From Lacinutrix himadriensis (lineage in GTDB: Bacteria; Bacteroidota; Bacteroidia; Flavobacteriales; Flavobacteriaceae): a stretch of DNA of 64,000 nt. Shown here in pieces: positions 27,352 to 35,205 of this stretch. Location of the stretch: positions 372,001 through 436,000 of the forward strand of contig NZ_LIQI01000027.1 of the NCBI RefSeq assembly GCF_001418105.1. The letters are read 5' to 3'. The notes under the pieces were generated by a model that was not told the DNA's origin, ran no database searches, and worked only from the letters and a program-made list of their open reading frames with translations. The position numbers and the translations under genes are program-made. How positions within the stretch are numbered: position 1 is the first letter of the stretch; every line of letters starts with the position of its first letter.

Positions 27352-28272
27352 ATGAATAGTTTCCTGGAAATAAAATTTAGAATTCCCTTGTTTGTATTTA
27401 CAGCGCTACTATTTCAAATGCTTGGCTGTAAACAGACATCTGAAAATGCGGATGCTACTGAAAATGAAATCCAAGCTAATTTTCATCATGTGCATCTAAA
27501 TGTCAGAGATAGAGATTCAACCATAGCATATTATGAAAAATACTTTGGCGCAACTCGCGTAAAATACCGAGACCAAGCGGATGCTCTGTTTACGGAGAAA
27601 TCCTTTTTATTAATGGATCTTGTGGATAATAAGCCATCATCACATTTAGGTTCTAGTTTATGGAATATTGGTTGGTCTGGTGTAGATGGGCAATCTGAAT
27701 ATGATTGGAGAGTGAAAGAAGGAATAGCAATTCATACACCTATTACGCCACTTTACGATAATTTTTGGATGTACTTTCTTGGCCCAGAAAAAGAAGTCAT
27801 AGAGGTGTATACAGGAAATAAAAACCACAGATTTGAACACATACACTTACTAGCAACTGATGTGGATAAAACGATGGATTGGTTCGAATCTAATTTGGGT
27901 TTGCTTCCGGTGTATGAAAAGGCAAAACAATGGGAGAACAACAAGCTTCGGTGGAAATGGAATTTACTAACCGTCGATAATATTAATATCATTGTGTTTG
28001 GCAAACCAGTGGAGGAAGAAGCATGGTGGCCTAAAGAAAAAATAAAACTAACAGATGGTAGTGCAATCGATCATATTAGTTTTTCATTTGAAAATTTGGA
28101 GCCAGTAATGGATAAAATGAGCGCTGCTGGGTTAGCTATTGTACAGGATATAAAAATAGACTCTATTTATGGTATGAAAAGTTTTTTCGTTAGAGGCCTG
28201 GACGGTCTGCTAGTCGAAATAGTAGAGGAAAAGCGAATCCCTGAAGGTATCACACGTTGTGCTTCGTTATGA
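27352..28272 (+). CDS. VOC (glyoxalase/bleomycin-resistance fold) lipoprotein
   Basis: 306 aa. Lipoprotein signal ending FQMLGCKQ. Two VOC modules: one near residues 45-160 (FHHVHLNVRDRDSTIAYYEKYFG) and one near 162-300 (FEHIHLLATDVDKTMDWFE, IDHISFSFENL), with His and Glu metal ligands of the paired beta-alpha-beta-beta-beta units. The last residues ITRCASL are encoded by the next cassette boundary (GTTGTGCTT at 28256), so the natural C-terminus and the site after it were probably lost in a fusion of two units. Confidence 0.75.
   Translation: MNSFLEIKFRIPLFVFTALLFQMLGCKQTSENADATENEIQANFHHVHLNVRDRDSTIAYYEKYFGATRVKYRDQADALFTEKSFLLMDLVDNKPSSHLGSSLWNIGWSGVDGQSEYDWRVKEGIAIHTPITPLYDNFWMYFLGPEKEVIEVYTGNKNHRFEHIHLLATDVDKTMDWFESNLGLLPVYEKAKQWENNKLRWKWNLLTVDNINIIVFGKPVEEEAWWPKEKIKLTDGSAIDHISFSFENLEPVMDKMSAAGLAIVQDIKIDSIYGMKSFFVRGLDGLLVEIVEEKRIPEGITRCASL
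28256..28264 (+). repeat. Cassette boundary 3 (right half only)
   Basis: GTTGTGCTT inside the end of the VOC gene. It is the reverse complement of AAGCACAAC at 29185-29193 after the DUF6090 pseudogene, so it marks the start of that unit. The left arm of a site is missing. Confidence 0.5.
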
Positions 28273-28402
28273 CTAACCAACAACAAAAGGATTAAATTCT
28301 TTAGATTATAGAAACATAATTTTGTAAAAAAAAATGAAAGGTCTAGTAGACCTTTGGAAGAGAAAGCCGCTTGCGGTCGTCTTAAAAAACCGCTTTAAAA
28401 AT

Positions 28403-29181
28403 ATGATTAAGTTCTTTCGTAAGATTAGACAAAACGTACTTTCACAAGGAAAGACTGGAAAGTATTTTAAATATGCCGTTGGAGAAATAGTTCTTGTGGT
28501 TATTGGGATTTTAATTGCGTTACAAATAAATAACTGGAACGAAAATCGGAAAATACTAAATCAAGAAACACAGATTTATGAAGAACTTAAAAGCGATTTG
28601 TTGCTAACCAAAAAGGATAGACTCCAAGTAATTTCAAAGAATAAAGAAGTTATCCAATCCAATCAACAATTATTGAATGCTATTGGTAATAAAAAACCCT
28701 ATTCCGATACCATGTACAGCCTTTTCGCAAATGTTGGTGAAGACTTTAAAATATTTCCTAAAACAAGTGCTTTTGAAAATTTAAAAAATAGTGGTTTGAA
28801 TATCTTATCCAATGATAGTCTACGTATTTCTATAACCAATTTATTTCAATTAGAACTAAAGCGTTTAGTAGATGCAACAGGAATGAAAAGTGCTGACATG
28901 ATGCAGAAATTATTTCCTTACCAATTCAAATATTTATATGCCGATACAAACAAACAAACAAACCTGTAACTTACGGATTCACACATTCAGATTCCATAAC
29001 TGTTTACAAATTAGGAATAAAGAACTACGACCAACTTTTAACAGACAATAACCTTTTATTGACACTACAACTTGTGTTCTATAATAGGAGCTTATTTATA
29101 GATGAAGAAGTAAAAGTTGTGGAATCTATAGACAATGTGCTTGATAAAATTGAAGTGGAACTTAATAGTAAAAATAAATAA
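28403..29181 (+). pseudogene. DUF6090 membrane protein, frameshifted at a (CAAA)4 tract
   Basis: Start at MIKFFRKIRQNV (28403). N-terminal transmembrane helix (AVGEIVLVVIGILIALQI) as in the family and in the paralogue at 32201. Frame 1 ends at TAA 28967-28969, directly after cAAACAAACAAACAAACctg. In the next frame a sound reading frame continues (PVTYGFTHSDSITVYKLG...) to TAA 29179-29181, four bases before the AAGCACAAC arm, exactly where cassette genes stop here. One more CAAA unit would fuse the two halves into about 260 residues, close to the paralogue's 243. Either a decayed gene or a phase-variable one in the OFF state. Confidence 0.75.
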
Positions 29182-29184
29182 CGA

Positions 29185-29460
29185 AAGCACAACCACACCT
29201 ATAATTAATTACCAGCTTCTCGCCTACTTACAAAAGGTTTCGCAGATTTTCTGTCTACTATACGGTTTTCCGTGTGACAATTACAAGACCTTAATAGCTT
29301 CAAATAACGAACTACTGCGCATTACTTTATAAATACACGTAGAAATACGTATTGCAAAAAGGAGTTTTAAATGGTAACTTAGTTCCGTCAAGTACCTGAC
29401 TACAAATGATTTATTAATAAAAAAACCATTACTTTAGTTGTTATATAACAGGTTGTACCA
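29185..29460 (+). repeat. attC-like site 4
   Basis: From AAGCACAAC to GTTGTACCA. Closely related over its length to site 7 (32936-33203): shared acgaaagcacaaccacac, tataattaattac, agcttctcgcctac, acggtttyccgt and cacgtagaaatacgtattg. Confidence 0.6.
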
Positions 29461-29478
29461 CATTAAAAACCAATCAAT

Positions 29479-30648
29479 ATGAATAGAATATTTTCAATTT
29501 TTATAACTATTCTCATTTGTTCACAATCCTACGGACAAAAGCCAAGAGCTAGAGATTTAGGAATACCTCTAGATGGAAAAACTGGAAAACTAAATGCAAT
29601 TACAGATGTTAAGGGAATTGAAGTCGGTCATACAACATTGATATCAGGTGAAGGTAAATTAGTTGTTGGCGATGGTCCAATTAGAACTGGAGTGACAGCA
29701 GTATTACCGCGAGGTAAAAAATACGACCCTGTTTTTGCTGGATGGTATAGTCTAAATGGAAATGGAGAAATGACAGGTACTACTTGGATAGAGGAGTCTG
29801 GCTTTTTAGAAGGCCCTATAATGATAACAAATACACATAGTGTAGGAATTGTAAGAGATGCAGTAGTTGAATGGCAATTTAAAAATAAACATTTCGACCC
29901 ACTTCCTAATGAACCAGACATTTTTTGGGCTTTACCAGTTGTCGCCGAAACCTATGATGGCGATTTAAACGATATTAATGGGTTTCATGTAAAAAAAGAA
30001 CATGCTTTTTCAGCTTTGAACAATGCTAAATCAGGTGTGGTAGCTGAAGGAAATGTGGGTGGTGGAACTGGAATGATTTGCCATCTTTTTAAAGGTGGAA
30101 TTGGAACATCTTCACGTGAAGTAATTATTGATTCTACGACCTACACACTAGGTGTCATTGTTCAGGCTAACTACGGTAGTCGAAAATCGCTGACTATAGC
30201 AGGTGTACCAGTAGGTAAAGAAATTGCTGACCAAATGCCCCTTTGGGACCCAATAAGGTCTGAAGAAGATAGAGGTTCAATTATAGTTATTATTGCTACA
30301 GATGCACCACTACTTCCTCACCAATTAAAGAGGCTTGCTCGTAGAGCACCAATAGGTATTAGCCGACTAGGTGGATATGGTAGTAATGGCTCTGGAGATA
30401 TTTTTGTTGCATTTTCAACGGCTAATAAAGAGGCGGCCGATAGAGAAAAAACCCAGCAGGTTGAAATGATACCTAATGACAAAATGTCTATCCTTTTTGA
30501 AGCAACGGCACAAGCAACAGAAGAATCGATATTAAACGCGCTAGTAGCCGCTGAAACGATGGTTGGCAAAAATAATACGACCGTATATGAGATGCCAGAA
30601 GAAAAAGTAATTGAAATACTCAAAAAGTATGGTAGAATAAAAAAATAA
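29479..30648 (+). CDS. P1-family (DmpA/BapA-like) aminopeptidase, secreted
   Basis: 389 aa. Signal peptide MNRIFSIFITILICSQSYGQ. P1 family start RARDLGIPLDGKTGKLNAITDV and VGHTTL. The family self-cleaves before a Ser/Thr that becomes the nucleophile; GYGSNGSGDIFVAFS near residue 300 holds the expected Gly-Ser site. Substrates are small peptides with D- or beta-amino acids or L-aminoacyl amides. Cassette gene: stop at 30646-30648, attC-like arm begins at 30652. Confidence 0.85.
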   Translation: MNRIFSIFITILICSQSYGQKPRARDLGIPLDGKTGKLNAITDVKGIEVGHTTLISGEGKLVVGDGPIRTGVTAVLPRGKKYDPVFAGWYSLNGNGEMTGTTWIEESGFLEGPIMITNTHSVGIVRDAVVEWQFKNKHFDPLPNEPDIFWALPVVAETYDGDLNDINGFHVKKEHAFSALNNAKSGVVAEGNVGGGTGMICHLFKGGIGTSSREVIIDSTTYTLGVIVQANYGSRKSLTIAGVPVGKEIADQMPLWDPIRSEEDRGSIIVIIATDAPLLPHQLKRLARRAPIGISRLGGYGSNGSGDIFVAFSTANKEAADREKTQQVEMIPNDKMSILFEATAQATEESILNALVAAETMVGKNNTTVYEMPEEKVIEILKKYGRIKK

Positions 30649-30651
30649 CGT

Positions 30652-30857
30652 GTACAACAATGGCTATAATTAATGCGGGTTTTAGGGGTTTACGTTAAGT
30701 CTGAGTAAATTTATAAGGTCCGTCAAATCTTTTGGATTTGGCTTTTAAAATGAAAAAGATAAAAACAAACAAAAAGATTTGACTAATCGCTTAAACGGAA
30801 ACAAAAGTTCTCTTTTATTCCCGTACTAATCATAGCCGAGACGTTGGCGGTAATTAA
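30652..30857 (+). repeat. attC-like site 5 with a long hairpin
   Basis: Outer arms GTACAAC (30652-30658) and GTTGGCGGTAATTAA (30843-30857). Inner arms GGCTATAATTA (30662-30672) and TAATCATAGCC (30827-30837), with one mismatch in pairing. The centre has a 12-bp perfect arm pair GTCAAATCTTTT (30722-30733)/AAAAGATTTGAC (30772-30783), and GTTTACGTTAAG/CTTAAACGGAAAC pair almost fully. The whole ~200 nt can fold as one imperfect hairpin, as attC does on its bottom strand. Confidence 0.6.
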
Positions 30858-30874
30858 ACATCACAGTCAGAAGA

Positions 30875-32056
30875 ATGAACACATTTACAAACAAAAGAAT
30901 TCAGTCCATAGACCTGCTAAGAGGTTTGGTGATTTTGCTAATGGCACTTGACCATGTAAGAGATTATTTTCACTATGATTCTTTCATGTATGACCCATCG
31001 GATTTAACCCAAACGACTGTTCCGATATTTTTCACCAGATTTATTACTCATCTTTGTGCACCGGTTTTTTGTTTTTTAGCAGGAACTTCTGCTTTTTTTG
31101 TTGGTCAAAAGAAAGATTTAAATTCACTATCGGTTTGGCTTTTAAAAAGGGGATTATGGTTGATTATTGTTGAGTTTACAATTGTAAATTTTGGATGGTA
31201 TTTTAAATTCAATACTACGTTTATTGATTTAGCAGTTATTTGGTGTTTAGGCGCTTCAATGATTTTCCTTGCGGGCTTAATCCGCCTACCCAAATCCATG
31301 GCGATATTAATAGCGCTGTTTTTTGTGTTTGGTCATAATTTATTTGATTCCTTTAAACCAATACCAAACGATATATTTAGCAAGCTTTGGTATGTTTTTC
31401 ATGTTGAAGGTGAGTTTAAACTGGGGTCATTAACTGTGTATTCTGTTTACCCTTTAATGCCTTGGATTGGATTGATGACATTAGGTTATTTCCTTGGTCA
31501 ACTTTACCTGCCGACTTTCAACAGTAAAAAGAGAATAAAAATACTGTATGGCGCAGGTATTTTATTACTTGTTTTATTTCTTGTTTTTAGAATTAGTAAC
31601 CTATATGGCGATTTGCACCCATGGACAAAACAGAACTCATTGACATATTCTATATTGTCAATATTAAAAGTTACTAAATACCCTCCATCATTTGCCTTTA
31701 TTTGCATTACAATTGGGCCCGCTTTAATTTTATTGGCGGCATTTGAAAATTTTAAAAATAGCTTATCGAAAATATTTATAACCATCGGACAAGTACCTAT
31801 GTTTTTTTATGTGGTACATATCTACATTATTCACGTTGTAGCCATTTTTGCAGCTTTAGCAACTGGGTATCAATTCTCCGATATGATACTAAACGTATGG
31901 ATACCTTTTAGTCCTGATTTAAAGGGTTATGGATTCAGTCTCCCTATTGTATACCTAGTCTGGTTAGGTATCCTTGTGGTCTTATATCCTATAACCAAAA
32001 AATATAACCGTTATAAAAAAGACAATAAAGACAAGTGGTGGCTAAGTTATCTATAA
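30875..32056 (+). CDS. DUF1624 / heparan-alpha-glucosaminide N-acetyltransferase-like membrane protein
   Basis: 393 aa with about 10 helices. The N-terminal signature RIQSIDLLRGLVILLMALDHVRDYF and later HLCAPVFCFLAGTSAFFVG are typical of DUF1624 membrane acyltransferases; a histidine in the DHVRDYF motif is a candidate catalytic residue. The likely role is transfer of an acyl group across the inner membrane onto a sugar. Cassette with the best-matched termini (14 of 15). Confidence 0.8.
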   Translation: MNTFTNKRIQSIDLLRGLVILLMALDHVRDYFHYDSFMYDPSDLTQTTVPIFFTRFITHLCAPVFCFLAGTSAFFVGQKKDLNSLSVWLLKRGLWLIIVEFTIVNFGWYFKFNTTFIDLAVIWCLGASMIFLAGLIRLPKSMAILIALFFVFGHNLFDSFKPIPNDIFSKLWYVFHVEGEFKLGSLTVYSVYPLMPWIGLMTLGYFLGQLYLPTFNSKKRIKILYGAGILLLVLFLVFRISNLYGDLHPWTKQNSLTYSILSILKVTKYPPSFAFICITIGPALILLAAFENFKNSLSKIFITIGQVPMFFYVVHIYIIHVVAIFAALATGYQFSDMILNVWIPFSPDLKGYGFSLPIVYLVWLGILVVLYPITKKYNRYKKDNKDKWWLSYL

Positions 32057-32178
32057 TTAACTACCGCCAACACCGTGTATCATTAATGGCTATTTCTCGC
32101 GGACTTTCTATCTGTAATTTATTTGATAACTTTAGTAATTAAACACGCAACGAAATCATACACAAAACCGTTGTGCTT
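32057..32178 (+). repeat. attC-like site 6
   Basis: From TTAACTACCGCCAAC (overlapping just after the stop codon) to GTTGTGCTT. Inner arms GTGTAT/ATACAC, and a copy of TATCTGTAATTTATTTG (32109-32125) shared with site 2. Confidence 0.6.
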
Positions 32179-32200
32179 CATTATAAAAAACCACGAACCA

Positions 32201-32932
32201 ATGATAAAATTCTTCAGAAAAATTAGACAAAAAATGCTGACTGAAAACAAATTCAGTAAATATCTCATTTATGCAGTTGGAGAAATTATTCTTGTAGTTA
32301 TTGGAATATTGATTGCCCTTCAATTAAACAATGCTAAAGAAATTAGTAAACTGGATGAAACAAGGCACAACTACTATAGTCAGATTTTAGTGGATCTGGA
32401 TAAAGAAATAGAAAACATTACCAATCGAATTTCCTTTTTAGAAAGTAACACGGTCTCTTTTGAAGCATACAACAAATATATAGAGACTTTAGATTTAGAG
32501 CCTAATCAAATTATGAAGGAATTACTTAAAATTAATAGAGTATCTAGATACGCATCCTTCAACACGAATACTATTCAAACATTAGAATCGACTGGAGATA
32601 TAAAATTAATGCCAGAAATTATTCGAAATCAACTACTCGATTTAAAGCGCGCTCAAGAAAGCTACAGTAAAGTGTCTAATGGCAATAATGAAGTATACTT
32701 AAATGCGCTAATGAAACCGCTTCAATTAGGTCTTCTTCGATTAAAAACGAAAAAACCCATTTATAAAGGTTCAAGAATCCATGCTAATATGGAAGAAATT
32801 ATTTTGACACTTGAAGGTGCATTAAGTTTAAAGTATTTTACTGAAATTAACAATACTAAAGCCCTTATCGATATGCGGATTCATATAAAAGAATTAAAAG
32901 AAATGATTAATCTGGAACTTAAAAACAAATAA
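32201..32932 (+). CDS. DUF6090 membrane protein, intact paralogue
   Basis: 243 aa from MIKFFRKIRQKMLTENK; an upstream in-frame extension to 32123 lies mostly in the attC-like site and should be excluded. One N-terminal transmembrane helix (YAVGEIILVVIGILIALQL), then helical coiled-coil-like segments (DLDKEIENITNRISFLES). Homologous to the frameshifted gene at 28403 over its whole length. The family's function is not known. Stop codon four bases before AAGCACAAC. Confidence 0.8.
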   Translation: MIKFFRKIRQKMLTENKFSKYLIYAVGEIILVVIGILIALQLNNAKEISKLDETRHNYYSQILVDLDKEIENITNRISFLESNTVSFEAYNKYIETLDLEPNQIMKELLKINRVSRYASFNTNTIQTLESTGDIKLMPEIIRNQLLDLKRAQESYSKVSNGNNEVYLNALMKPLQLGLLRLKTKKPIYKGSRIHANMEEIILTLEGALSLKYFTEINNTKALIDMRIHIKELKEMINLELKNK

Positions 32933-32935
32933 CGA

Positions 32936-33203
32936 AAGCACAACCACACATATAATTAATTACTAGCTTCTCGCCTACGTATAAAAGTCTTCGCAGATTT
33001 TCATCCTACTGTACGGTTTCCCGTAAGGTAATTATCAAGCCTTGTTATATCTTCGAATGGTGAACTAATGTGAATAACTTTACTAAAGATACGTAGAACT
33101 ACGTATTGTAAATAAAGGGTTTAAATGGTAGCTTCGCTTATAACTAAAGGTGCTTTCTTTAAGTAAAAGTTGCGTTTATTGATTATATAACACGTTGCCT
33201 ACA
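32936..33203 (+). repeat. attC-like site 7
   Basis: From AAGCACAAC to GTTGCCTACA (33194-33203). Holds TACGTAGAACTACGTA at 33090-33105, flanked by TTTAC and GTAAA, giving a strong central hairpin. Accounts for the gene-free stretch 32933-33257. Confidence 0.6.
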
Positions 33204-33257
33204 ATTTGAAGGGAATGGACAGGGGAAACGATAAGAAAAAAGAATTAAATTATAATT

Positions 33258-33917
33258 ATGATAAAAAATAAAGGAGCGATAACATTTTGGATTTCTATGG
33301 ACAAAAACCCATTCGCATTCAAAGATGGAAACCAAGTAAAATTTGTAAACCAAGATATAAACGGAGAGCATTTAACTATAAATTTGGAATCAAAACAGAT
33401 AAATGTCATTTTTAACAAAGGTACAAATCGAGCAATATCAATATTTTCCCCAATAATCAGCAATATAGACCCAGTTAAAAATTTTGTGGCGGTATCTTGG
33501 TCTTCAGAAAAAATACTCATAATGTTTAATGACCAAGAATTGTTCAATAAAAAATTCGTTACGAACATTAAAAAAATATCTATTTCTGGTTCTCCTGAAA
33601 ACCCTTCAATCGATGAAGCTTTCGGCTTAACGTTTCAGTTACATGCCCCTTATAACAAAGATGAGGTTACTCTATTGATTAATCCAAATATAACAGATTA
33701 TGAAGATTCTATGGGAGATGAAAATGTTTCTATAAGGCATCTTACGTTCAGTGAACATACACCCGACACGAAAATTATAAAATTTGATTTTGGTGATAAT
33801 AATGTAAAGAAAATAGGAGGTACTTATATCAAATTGGAAAAAATAGGCACAATTGTATTTGAAAATCAAGAATTTTTAACCTTTGATTTCTTTATAGAGG
33901 ATATATCTACGGAATAG
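33258..33917 (+). CDS. Concanavalin/LamG-like hypothetical protein, probably frameshifted at the 3' end
   Basis: 219 aa in the primary frame. Residues ~5-105 look like a LamG/concanavalin jelly-roll (GAITFWISMDKNPFAF, KNFVAVSWSSEKILIMFND). After the stop TAG at 33915-33917 the -1 frame is a clean continuation (YGIDVLPVKIVVEIPFVFYC...) up to TAA 34034-34036, four bases from the TGTAGGCAAC arm. Removing one AT from GATATATC (33900-33907) joins the two frames (EDIYGIDVLPV). So the gene likely ends at 34036 and has lost its frame by an AT slip. No function known. Confidence 0.6.
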   Translation: MIKNKGAITFWISMDKNPFAFKDGNQVKFVNQDINGEHLTINLESKQINVIFNKGTNRAISIFSPIISNIDPVKNFVAVSWSSEKILIMFNDQELFNKKFVTNIKKISISGSPENPSIDEAFGLTFQLHAPYNKDEVTLLINPNITDYEDSMGDENVSIRHLTFSEHTPDTKIIKFDFGDNNVKKIGGTYIKLEKIGTIVFENQEFLTFDFFIEDISTE

Positions 33918-34040
33918 ATGTACTTCCAGTCAAGATAGTGGTCGAAATCCCGTTTGTTTTCTATTGTTCTGCAATGATGCCATCGGAGTTATTAAAGAAA
34001 ACACTTAATTCCATTGTTGGAGACGAAAAAGAATAAAAAC

Positions 34041-34165
34041 TGTAGGCAACACCTAATAAAATTTATTACTTGTTCCATTCTACTTACACAAATCCCAATG
34101 GATTTTTATATCCGTTTTATTTGCTAAACCCATAACTTCATCACTCAACAAATCTGTTACACAAC
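34041..34165 (+). repeat. attC-like site 8
   Basis: From TGTAGGCAAC to GTTACACAAC (34156-34165), with inner AATAAA/TTTATT and a TATATCCGTTTTATTTGCTAAAC stretch related to sites 2 and 6. The matching arm GTTGTGTAAC is not seen downstream of the next gene, so the array seems to end here. Confidence 0.5.
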
Positions 34166-34196
34166 CATTTCCATTTATTATACATTACTGTACTTT

Positions 34197-35087
34197 ATGA
34201 AAGATAAGATTATTGAAAACATTCAAAATATTGAGAAGAAATATTTACCAATAAAGGAAATCTTAGAAAAATCTAATAACTCGAATAAGTATCACGGTTT
34301 ATATAAAGGAATTATTTCTATACAGAGTAAAATTGTAAACAATCCAGATATCCTGTTCTTAGGAATTAATCCAGGAGAAGGAGCATATATAGAAATGAAC
34401 CAGAACTCTAAAAACCATAAAACTAAGTTCCCTGAAAAATTAATTTCTAACATTGATTATTTATCAAATATAGAACTTGATTGGGTAAAAAAAGGTGTTT
34501 CAAGAGGTGAAAAAATAAAAGGAAAATGGTTTGGTTATGAATGGTATGAAAGGGATAGAAAAATAAATAATTCTTTTCCTTCAAGAATGATTGATCTACT
34601 CTATTATTGGAGTGAATTAAAATTAGGGCAAAATATTGAATCAAATTCAGAACAATTTATACAGCAGTTTAATGAATAAATAATTGACAAAATTGTATAT
34701 TCTAATATAAATCCGATTGCGACTAAATCAACTACTGAATTAGAAAAAATTATTACCTTACTTTCTAAAGAGGAAAACCTAAAAAATCATTGGAGCCATA
34801 ATAAACAGAATAAAATAACAAAATCAATAGTGAAAAATTTCTTTAGACAAAGGACTTTTGATTTAATAAACATTCTAAAACCTAAAGTTATAGTGTGTTT
34901 AGGAAACACTGTATATTCAGAACTTACTTATCGAAAAACTGTAAATAAAAATAAAGTTTTTTCTTCAAAATATAATGTAAGAAATATAGAATATGATATG
35001 GTTACATTTTCAAGATCAGGTACTTGGTCTCCTCTATTGAAAGACGTTTCAATTCAAATAAATAATAGTCTTTCAAATCATAACTAA
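34197..35087 (+). pseudogene. Uracil-DNA-glycosylase-superfamily-like gene with in-frame stop
   Basis: Reading frame 34197-34679 ends FIQQFNE* at TAA 34677-34679; the same frame is open from 34680 to the TAA at 35085-35087 without any other stop, giving 297 codons in all. The first half has FLGINPGEGAY (family motif I: G-x-x-P-G), the second half IVCLGNTVYSEL-type sequence (VIVCLGNTVYSEL) and FSRSGTWSP in place of the HPS motif. A single base change would restore the gene. Read as a nonsense-mutated cassette or island gene; sequencing error is the alternative. Confidence 0.65.
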
Positions 35088-35117
35088 TATCAAAATACCT
35101 AATCCCCTAAAAACTTC

Positions 35118-35145
35118 AAAAGCACAAACTAAGGTTTGTGCTTTT
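35118..35145. terminator. Bidirectional rho-independent terminator
   Basis: AAAAGCACAAAC-TAAG-GTTTGTGCTTTT, a perfect 12-bp stem with A and T flanks, between the convergent glycosylase-like pseudogene and hydrolase gene. Confidence 0.85.
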
Positions 35146-35205
35146 CTATTTTCTACAAATACCGTTTCAAATCATTTCCTAGAACAAAAACAAATCCCTC
35201 CTGTC

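Larger units (their letters stand above)
25125..34196 (+). mobile_element. Integron-like gene-cassette array without integrase
   Basis: Eight genes, all on the plus strand, are separated by 120-280 bp structured repeats. Each repeat begins right after a stop codon with a sequence ending CAAC and ends with GTT just before the next gene. In five units the bases at the unit start are the reverse complement of those after its own stop: GTTGTGCTT (28256)/AAGCACAAC (29185); GTTGTAC (29452)/GTACAAC (30652); GTTGGCGGTAATTAA (30843)/TTAACTACCGCCAAC (32057, 14 of 15); GTTGTGCTT (32170)/AAGCACAAC (32936); GTTGCCTACA (33194)/TGTAGGCAAC (34041). In integrons a cassette starts with TTRRRY and ends with RYYYAAC of attC, and the two match when the cassette is circular, which is the relation seen here. 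The seventh-base consensus RYYY is not strictly kept, and no tyrosine recombinase is present in the window. Confidence 0.6.

Noticed and set aside
29135-29332. 65-aa reading frame after the DUF6090 pseudogene
   Set aside because: It begins inside the pseudogene's second half and continues into site 4 in a different frame.
29628-29921. Antisense reading frames within P1 peptidase and many other genes
   Set aside because: Long reverse frames arise from codon bias in real genes; no promoter or start context supports them.
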